From Gp6-AA40 sp050742535 (lineage in GTDB: Bacteria > Acidobacteriota > Vicinamibacteria > Vicinamibacterales > UBA2999), in assembly GCA_050742535.1 (NCBI GenBank), contig JBOGIQ010000176.1, positions 1 to 12,010 of the forward strand: a stretch of DNA of 12,010 nt, given 5' to 3'. Under the pieces are notes generated by a model that worked only from the letters and a program-made list of their open reading frames with translations, did no database searches and was not told the DNA's origin. Of this stretch, positions 5,776 to 10,224 are shown piece by piece. Numbering within the stretch: the first letter of the stretch is position 1; each line of letters begins with the position of its first letter. Position numbers and translations under genes: made by a program.

Positions 5776-7154
5776 ACGCCGGCTTGAACAACGTCGTCGA
5801 TTACATCAACGTTCACCGCGACCGCTACGTCGACGAACTGAAGCAGTACCTCGCCATCCCCAGCATCAGTGCGCTGCCGGAGCATTCCGCCGACGTTCGC
5901 AGAGCCGCCGAATGGACCGCCGACGCCTTGCGCAACGCGGGCATGGACAACGTCCGCCTCATCGACACGCCGGGCAACCCGGTCGTCTACGGTGACTGGC
6001 TCAATGCGCCGGGCCAGCCGACGATCCTGTTTTACGGGCACTACGACGTGCAGCCGGTGGATCCGGTCAACCTGTGGACCAGCCCGCCATTCGAAGCGAC
6101 GGTGCGCGACGGTGAGATTTACGCGCGCGGCGCCGCCGACGACAAGGGCCAGGTCTTCATGCACATCAAGGCCATCGAGGCGTACCTGAAGCAGGGCGGT
6201 GGCAGCCTCCCGGTCAACATCAAGTTCTTCATCGAGGGCGAAGAGGAGGTCGGCAGCGTCCATCTCGACGACTTCGTTCGCAACCACCGGGACGACCTCA
6301 AGGCGGACGTGCTCGTGATTTCGGATACGACGATGTTCGATCGCGGCGTGCCGTCGATCTGCTACTCGCTGCGCGGCCTGGCCTACTTCCAGATCGACGT
6401 CCGCGGCAGCAAGAGCGATCTGCATTCAGGTGTGTTCGGCGGCGCCGTCGCCAATCCGGCGATCGTGCTGGCGCAGATCCTGGCGCAGATGAAGGATCGC
6501 GGCGGCCGCATCAAGATTCCGGGGTTCTACGACGACGTCCGGCCGCTGAGCGATGAAGAGCGGGCGGAATGGAAGAAGCTGCCGTTCAACGAGACCAGGT
6601 ACCGGAAGGACGTGGGCGCTCCGAAGCTGTTCGGCGAATCGGGATACACGACGCTCGAGCGCGTGTGGGCACGCCCCACGCTCGACGTGAATGGCCTGCA
6701 CTCAGGGTTTACCGGCGAGGGCGCCAAGACCGTGCTGCCGGCGACCGCCATGGCCAAGGTCAGCATGCGCCTCGTACCGAACCAGGACCCGCAGAAAATC
6801 GGCGACCTCTTCGAGGCCTACGTGCGCAAGATCGCGCCGAAGACGGTCGACGTGAAGATCACGCGCATGCACGGCGGCAAGCCGTGGATGACCGAGTTCG
6901 ACAACAAGTTCGTCCGCGCCGCTGGACGGGCAATCGAACAGGGCTTCGGGAAGTCGCCGGTCTTCGTGAGGGAAGGTGGATCTATCCCGGTGGTCGCGAC
7001 GTTCGAGCGCGAGCTGGGGATACCGAGTGTGCTGTTCGGGGTCGGCCTGCCTGACGAGAACGCGCACGCGCCGGACGAGAAGCTCGATCTCGGCAACTTT
7101 CACAACGGCATCATCGCGTCGGCGTATCTCTATCAGGAGATCGCGAACACGTAA
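5772..7154 (+). CDS. M20 family metallopeptidase (dipeptidase, CNDP-like)
   Basis: This 460-residue cytoplasmic enzyme has every expected M20 residue: H90 (FYGHYDVQPVD), bridging D123 (RGAADDKGQ), catalytic base E158 and ligand E159 (EGEEEVGS), D185 (VISDTT) and H432 (ENAHAPDE). The insert about 205-395 (SDLHSGVFGGAVANP onward) is the usual lid/dimerisation domain. Length and motif spacing match CNDP2/PepV-type dipeptidases, which cleave dipeptides with two zinc or manganese ions; substrate preference cannot be read from the sequence. The ATG overlaps the stop of the hydrolase gene (ATGA). It ends the operon, 18 bases before a hairpin. Codon use and GC content match the neighbouring genes and there are no repeat insertions in it. 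Confidence 0.95.
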   Translation: MNAGLNNVVDYINVHRDRYVDELKQYLAIPSISALPEHSADVRRAAEWTADALRNAGMDNVRLIDTPGNPVVYGDWLNAPGQPTILFYGHYDVQPVDPVNLWTSPPFEATVRDGEIYARGAADDKGQVFMHIKAIEAYLKQGGGSLPVNIKFFIEGEEEVGSVHLDDFVRNHRDDLKADVLVISDTTMFDRGVPSICYSLRGLAYFQIDVRGSKSDLHSGVFGGAVANPAIVLAQILAQMKDRGGRIKIPGFYDDVRPLSDEERAEWKKLPFNETRYRKDVGAPKLFGESGYTTLERVWARPTLDVNGLHSGFTGEGAKTVLPATAMAKVSMRLVPNQDPQKIGDLFEAYVRKIAPKTVDVKITRMHGGKPWMTEFDNKFVRAAGRAIEQGFGKSPVFVREGGSIPVVATFERELGIPSVLFGVGLPDENAHAPDEKLDLGNFHNGIIASAYLYQEIANT

Positions 7155-7171
7155 CGAGTTTCAGTTCGTGG

Positions 7172-7201
7172 CGCGAACCCTTCGGGCCCTTCGGGTTCGC
7201 G
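7172..7201. terminator. Hairpin in the convergent intergenic region
   Basis: CGCGAACCC (7172-7180) and GGGTTCGCG (7193-7201) form a perfect 9-bp stem around a 12-base loop. It lies 17 bases after the peptidase stop and between two convergent operons. There is no T-run on either side, so a classical intrinsic terminator is not demonstrated; mRNA 3'-end protection or Rho-assisted ending is equally possible. Confidence 0.4.
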
Positions 7202-7202
7202 A

Positions 7203-7228
7203 GGCGAGCCTGCAAGGCTCGCCCCACG
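7203..7228 (+). repeat. REP-like hairpin, GGCGAGCC stem class
   Basis: The arms GGCGAGCC (7203-7210) and GGCTCGCC (7216-7223) are perfect, the loop is TGCAA and the tail CCACG. The opposite strand therefore begins CGTGG, a one-base variant of the CGTAG foot of the other elements. It sits directly beyond the stop codon of the minus-strand gene (7229) and so would end up in the 3' region of both convergent transcripts. Confidence 0.8.
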
Positions 7229-7723
7229 TCAGAGCGAAATGCTCCCCGGCACCGGCTCCGCGCGCCGTTGCCGCGGTGGCCGCTGCTGCTGCTGCGGCTG
7301 CGGCTTCGGCAGGCTGCCCTCCGGCACACGGGTCAGCGTCTCCGCGTAGACCCGTCCCTCGGTCCCGCCCATCGTCCACTCGCCGACCAGCTTGTCTGCG
7401 CCGATCTTGTACACGACAACAGCGGGCGTGCCGCCGAAGTAGCTCACGGACAGATGACCGTCCTGCAGGATGCCGACGCCCATCACCTCGACATCGTCTG
7501 CCAGCGTCCAACGCACGAGATACGTGTTACGAACGGCTGCTATCTGCACAATCCCTCGATAGCGATGTCCGTCGGGATTGGTGCCTTCGCACAGGTAAAC
7601 GCCGGACGGGTCGCCCGTCTTGGCGGGCGCCGCGGGCTGGGAATCCTCCGGTTTTTGGGAGGCTGCGCTGGTCCCCTCCAGGGCGGCGACGAGCGCCGCA
7701 GCAATCAGCAGTATTCGGACCAT
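7229..7723 (-). CDS. Small secreted protein of unknown function
   Basis: This 164-residue protein has a clear signal peptide (MVRILLIAAALVAALEGTSA, likely cleaved near residue 20). A Pro/Ala-rich linker follows, then a compact beta-rich domain from about 38 to 134 (GDPSGVYLCEGTNPDG, YLVRWTL, GVGILQDGHLSVSY, LVGEWTMGG, ETLTRV). The tail (139-164) is low-complexity Pro/Gln/Arg with PQPQQQQRPPRQRR. The single cysteine at 45 in the mature part cannot form an internal disulphide. I do not recognise the family; the strand pattern suggests a small lipocalin-like or beta-sandwich binding domain, but this is a guess. The start is ATG 7723, because a strong AGGAGG stands just before it; a longer frame to 7819 has no such support. 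Separated by 76 bases from the gene upstream, it may have its own promoter. Confidence 0.8.
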   Translation of the reverse strand: MVRILLIAAALVAALEGTSAASQKPEDSQPAAPAKTGDPSGVYLCEGTNPDGHRYRGIVQIAAVRNTYLVRWTLADDVEVMGVGILQDGHLSVSYFGGTPAVVVYKIGADKLVGEWTMGGTEGRVYAETLTRVPEGSLPKPQPQQQQRPPRQRRAEPVPGSISL

Positions 7724-7727
7724 CGTT

Positions 7728-7733
7728 CCTCCT
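7728..7733 (-). promoter_or_regulatory. Strong ribosome binding site deciding the start at 7723
   Basis: The minus strand reads GAGGAGGAACG immediately before ATG 7723, giving a perfect AGGAGG four bases from the start codon. The protein made from this start begins with a textbook signal peptide, whereas the longer frame would bury it behind 32 polar residues. It is the strongest Shine-Dalgarno sequence in the window. Confidence 0.8.
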
Positions 7734-7768
7734 CGGCTCGGTGACAGCAAAGAACGGGCCGCCGCATG

Positions 7769-7792
7769 GGGTCGGGTGGCATTCCCGATCCC
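7769..7792. terminator. Possible hairpin after the SirB1-like gene
   Basis: GGGTCGGG (7769-7776) can pair with CCCGATCCC (7784-7792) with one bulged base, around a 7-base loop. It lies 8 bases beyond the minus-strand SirB1-like stop codon. No T-tract follows on the minus strand, so termination is uncertain. Confidence 0.25.
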
Positions 7793-7799
7793 TTCGCCG

Positions 7800-8678
7800 T
7801 CAGTTGAGCGAGGCGACACGACGTCGAAGGGTTTTTACGTGTTCCCAGATTTGTTCCTGCTCCTCGCGCGACTCTTTGTCCAGCTCGCCGAGGCTTGAAA
7901 GTTTCAAATACGTCTGGAGATCGCGGAGAGCGCCAGTAACGTCGTTCAGATGATAGGCGAGGAGGCCTCGATCGCGAAGCTCGCTGAGCGCCGACGGCGT
8001 CATCGCCAGCAGCAGCTCGGTCACGTCCCGGGCCTGCGGGAATGAGCGCATGTGGACATAGATGCGCTTCAAATTAATCAGCATCCGCACGAGAATCTGC
8101 AGCCTCGTGGTCGGGGCCAGCAACGACTTGCTGAACGCCACCTCGCTGCCGACCTGGCGCTGCAGGAGCAGGCGGCAATCGTGCTCCGAGAGCAGCGCGC
8201 CGCCGTGGAACGGATCGATGATCAGGCCGCTGCTGCCGCGGCTGCCGACTTCCGGACAGCGCACGAGGAAGTGCCCCGGAAAATTCACCCCGTCGATGTG
8301 CAGGCCGGCGCGGCGGGCCACCTCCATGTAGACGACGCAGAGGGTGATCGGGATGCCGGTGCGGCGGTCGAGCACCTCGTTCAGACAGCTGTTGCGCGGA
8401 TCCTCGTACCTCTCGCGGTTGCCGACGAAATGCAGCTCCTCGAAGAGATACTCGTTGACCGCCTTGATGCAGGCCAGGCGCGAGGTGTCCGCGGTGCGCT
8501 CGAGGCGGCGCTGCACCGCCTGGCGCGCGAGCTCGCCCATCGCATCCAGCTTGGCGAGATACGCCTCGACGTCGAGGCGGGGGTATTCGATCCGCGCGAT
8601 GAGGAGCGCGGCCGGCGCCAGGCTCGTTCCTGCCGCATTAGCGGCCGTCGTCAGCGCGTGCGCAAGATCCTTATGCAC
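7800..8678 (-). CDS. SirB1 family transglutaminase-like protein with TPR tail
   Basis: This 292-residue protein has the SirB1-type layout. A helical start is followed by the transglutaminase-like core, with DPRNSCLNEVLDRRTGIPI (93-111) and VVYMEVARRAGL, then GVNFPGHFLVR (130-140, H136) and IDPFHGG (154-160, D155). A C-terminal tetratricopeptide-like region (about 192-262) follows. The family is widespread and poorly characterised; members are annotated as regulators but lack a proven general reaction. Whether C98 acts as a transglutaminase nucleophile is unclear. The only plausible start is GTG 8678 (MHKDLAHALTT), which has an AAGG three bases upstream, closer than ideal. It follows the HAD gene in the same direction, just after a large repeat element, so the native upstream context may have been altered. 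No signal peptide is seen. Confidence 0.87.
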   Translation of the reverse strand: MHKDLAHALTTAANAAGTSLAPAALLIARIEYPRLDVEAYLAKLDAMGELARQAVQRRLERTADTSRLACIKAVNEYLFEELHFVGNRERYEDPRNSCLNEVLDRRTGIPITLCVVYMEVARRAGLHIDGVNFPGHFLVRCPEVGSRGSSGLIIDPFHGGALLSEHDCRLLLQRQVGSEVAFSKSLLAPTTRLQILVRMLINLKRIYVHMRSFPQARDVTELLLAMTPSALSELRDRGLLAYHLNDVTGALRDLQTYLKLSSLGELDKESREEQEQIWEHVKTLRRRVASLN

Positions 8679-9577
8679 CGGCCTTGCTCATACCGTCGTA
8701 GTGTCCGGCTTCTTGACCGCCGCGTCGGTCCGCAGAGCNNNNNNNNNNGCCCAGAGGCTGCCACTGCCCGTGCCGTGCGAGCGCTGCTCCGGCCTGCCTC
8801 GCCAAGTCGGTCCGCGAAGCGGACCGACGAGTCAGCGCTGCTTGTCGGGTCGCTCCGCGACCCGACCTGGCGAAGGTGGTCAGCCGGACCTCCGTTTGCA
8901 ATCAGCTCGTCGAGCATCTGGATCGTCAATCCCTGCAGACCATCGGCAATCAGCTCCGCACCCGGCAGTTCCGAGGCCGGATAGCTGGTCGTCACGCCCA
9001 CGCAGCGCAGGCCGGCCGCCCGCGCCGACTGCAGACCCCAGCGCGAGTCCTCAATCGCGACGCAGCGGTTCTTCGATAATCCACCGTTCGCCTCGTCGAG
9101 CAGCTGGAACGCGCGCGCGTACGGATCGGGAAACGGCTTGCCCTGCGCGGTCTCGCCTGCCGCGACGATGGTGGCAAAGAAGGGGCGCAGGCCGGTGGCC
9201 TCGAGAATGTCCTCGATCTCATGACGCTGCGCTCCCGACGCGATCGCGATGGGAACCGCCGCCGCGGCCTGCCGGATGAACGCATCGGCGCCGGGAAACA
9301 GCACGTCTCCGGCGCGCAGCCATTCCTGCATGCAGTCGGCCTTTTTCAGGACGAGCGCTTCGACCTGCGGCTCGTTCAACGCCAGACCCCGGTCGCGAGC
9401 CACTGCCGTGAACACGCCGACGTCGTCGTAGCCCAGATACGCCGAGTAGTAGTCCTCCGGCGTGAGCGCGAGCTTCAGATCGCCGAGCACGCGCTGGAAG
9501 GCGCGCAGGTGCAGCGGCTCGCTGTTGGCGATGACCCCGTCGAAGTCGAAGACGATCGCCTGCAGCGCGCCGTTCAT
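8651..9577 (-). CDS. HAD-superfamily phosphatase/phosphomutase, 3' end altered by repeat element and gap
   Basis: Residues 1-229 form a complete HAD subfamily IA protein of the beta-phosphoglucomutase type: motif I FDFDGVIANSEPLH (nucleophile D11, acid/base D13), motif II S114 (AIASGAQ), motif III K147 (QGKPFPDPY) and motif IV E176/D177 (AIEDSRWG), with a helical cap between about 18 and 85. Substrate may be a sugar phosphate but is not determinable. From residue 230 (GPADHLRQVG onward) the frame runs into a roughly 194-bp REP-like element and through ten Ns, producing Ser/Arg-rich nonsense up to 308. The native protein probably ended near residue 228-235. Because the gap length is arbitrary, the frame after 8748 is unreliable and the true stop is unknown. 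The ATG overlaps the lipoprotein stop (ATGA), so translation is coupled. Confidence 0.85.
   Translation of the reverse strand: MNGALQAIVFDFDGVIANSEPLHLRAFQRVLGDLKLALTPEDYYSAYLGYDDVGVFTAVARDRGLALNEPQVEALVLKKADCMQEWLRAGDVLFPGADAFIRQAAAAVPIAIASGAQRHEIEDILEATGLRPFFATIVAAGETAQGKPFPDPYARAFQLLDEANGGLSKNRCVAIEDSRWGLQSARAAGLRCVGVTTSYPASELPGAELIADGLQGLTIQMLDELIANGGPADHLRQVGSRSDPTSSADSSVRFADRLGEAGRSSARTARAVAASGXXXXLCGPTRRSRSRTLRRYEQGRCIRILRTR
8739..8748. other. Assembly gap (10 N)
   Basis: Ten undetermined bases mark a join in the assembly; the number is probably a placeholder. The gap lies inside the repeat element at 8697-8890, so the element's real internal length and the reading frame across it are unknown. 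Confidence 0.98.
8806..8866. repeat. Pair of perfect 10-bp hairpins inside the composite element
   Basis: The first is GTCGGTCCGC / GCGGACCGAC with loop GAA (8806-8828). The second is GTCGGGTCGC / GCGACCCGAC with loop TCC (8844-8866). They are spaced by 15 bases and bracketed by an inverted TCGCCA/TGGCGA, so the whole block could fold as one branched structure. Confidence 0.85.
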
Positions 9578-10221
9578 GACCCCGGCGCTTTTTCGCCCGC
9601 TCGTACCGCGACTTGAAGCCGGTTCGACGGCGGCGGGTACGGGCAGGAATAGGCGTTGTTGTAGGCGCAGGTCGGGTTATAGGCGTAGTTGAAGTCGATC
9701 GTGTAAATCCCCGTGGCGGTCGGCTCGATGTCCAGGTATCTCCCGGCGGCGTAGGTTTCGTTCTTGGTCGTGAGGTCCGCGAACGGCACGAACAACGACC
9801 GGATCGGCTCGCCGGCGGGGGTGAGCGCGCCGAGACTCAGCTTCTGTCCGTTGAGCGTGAACTCGAGCGTGCCGACGATTTGCATGCGCCTCAGCTCGCC
9901 CGTCGACGTCGGCAGCTCCACAACCGGACGCGTGTCGGACAGCTTCAGCTCCGCCGGCACCGCGTACGACGAATCGGGCGGAAAGTACCGCAGCGGCAGG
10001 AACTGCCCGCGCTTCTCAACGGGAATGGGATCGGTCGTTTCGCTCCAGGCCTTGTCGCGGTCGGCGCGCCACGACTCGATCGTCTGCACATAGGAGCCGT
10101 CGTCCGGCGGGCTGGGACTCGACGTACAACCGGCGACGCCGATCGCGGCGAACAGCAGAACGGCAAGAAGCACGTAGTGTCCGCCTTCAGGCGGACCCGT
10201 CTGGAACACTCTCGAGACCAC
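9574..10221 (-). CDS. DUF1684 family lipoprotein
   Basis: This protein of about 215 residues has a lipobox VAGC (C32) after the hydrophobic stretch VLLAVLLFAAIG, so it should be lipid-anchored. The rest matches DUF1684: WRADRDKAW near the start of the mature protein, RYFPPDSSYAVPAELK, LFVPFADLT, ETYAAGRYLDIEP, then the hallmark DFNYAYNPTCAYNNAYSCPYPP and a final VRAGEK. The function of the family is unknown; the cysteine/tyrosine-rich motif is its most conserved part. The start is most likely GTG 10221, three bases after the acyl-CoA dehydrogenase stop; GTG 10209 is an alternative. The codons before the hydrophobic core, GPPEGGHY, come from a REP-like hairpin, so the signal-peptide n-region is partly repeat-made. 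It overlaps the HAD start by four bases. Confidence 0.88.
   Translation of the reverse strand: MVSRVFQTGPPEGGHYVLLAVLLFAAIGVAGCTSSPSPPDDGSYVQTIESWRADRDKAWSETTDPIPVEKRGQFLPLRYFPPDSSYAVPAELKLSDTRPVVELPTSTGELRRMQIVGTLEFTLNGQKLSLGALTPAGEPIRSLFVPFADLTTKNETYAAGRYLDIEPTATGIYTIDFNYAYNPTCAYNNAYSCPYPPPSNRLQVAVRAGEKAPGS
10173..10198 (-). repeat. REP-like hairpin in the lipoprotein signal-peptide region
   Basis: A full GTCCGCC-class element lies on the minus strand, so the gene's coding strand reads the same way as the copies in the transporter, in the GPPEGGHY frame. It starts 23 bases after the GTG start and ends just before the hydrophobic core of the lipoprotein signal peptide. Confidence 0.92.
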
Positions 10222-10224
10222 TGA

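Larger units (their letters stand above)
8697..8890 (-). repeat. Large composite REP-like element containing the assembly gap
   Basis: On the minus strand the element opens with GGTCCGGC, TGACCACC and TTCGCCA (8890 down) and closes with GGCGGTCA, AGAA, GCCGGAC and ACTACG (ending 8697). These are the arms of the extended elements at 1095 and 3874. Where those have a 14-base loop, this one carries about 150 bases that include two further perfect 10-bp hairpins (8806-8828 and 8844-8866) framed by TCGCCA (8799-8804) and TGGCGA (8868-8873). One inner-arm mismatch (GGTGGTCA) is present. The assembly broke inside it, as expected for a repeat. Confidence 0.75.

Noticed and set aside
7724..7819. N-terminal extension of the small secreted protein up to 7819
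   Set aside because: The perfect AGGAGG before ATG 7723 and the signal peptide starting there make the shorter form far more likely; the extension would also overlap the SirB1-like stop.
8651..8890. A novel C-terminal domain fused to the HAD protein
   Set aside because: The extra residues are encoded by a repeat element and an N gap of uncertain length; they are Ser/Arg-rich and begin exactly at the element boundary.
8052..9279. Plus-strand open frames of 310-311 residues opposite the SirB1-like and HAD genes
   Set aside because: Both cross the N gap, overlap genes with intact family motifs on the minus strand and have low-complexity Arg/Ala/Ser-rich translations.
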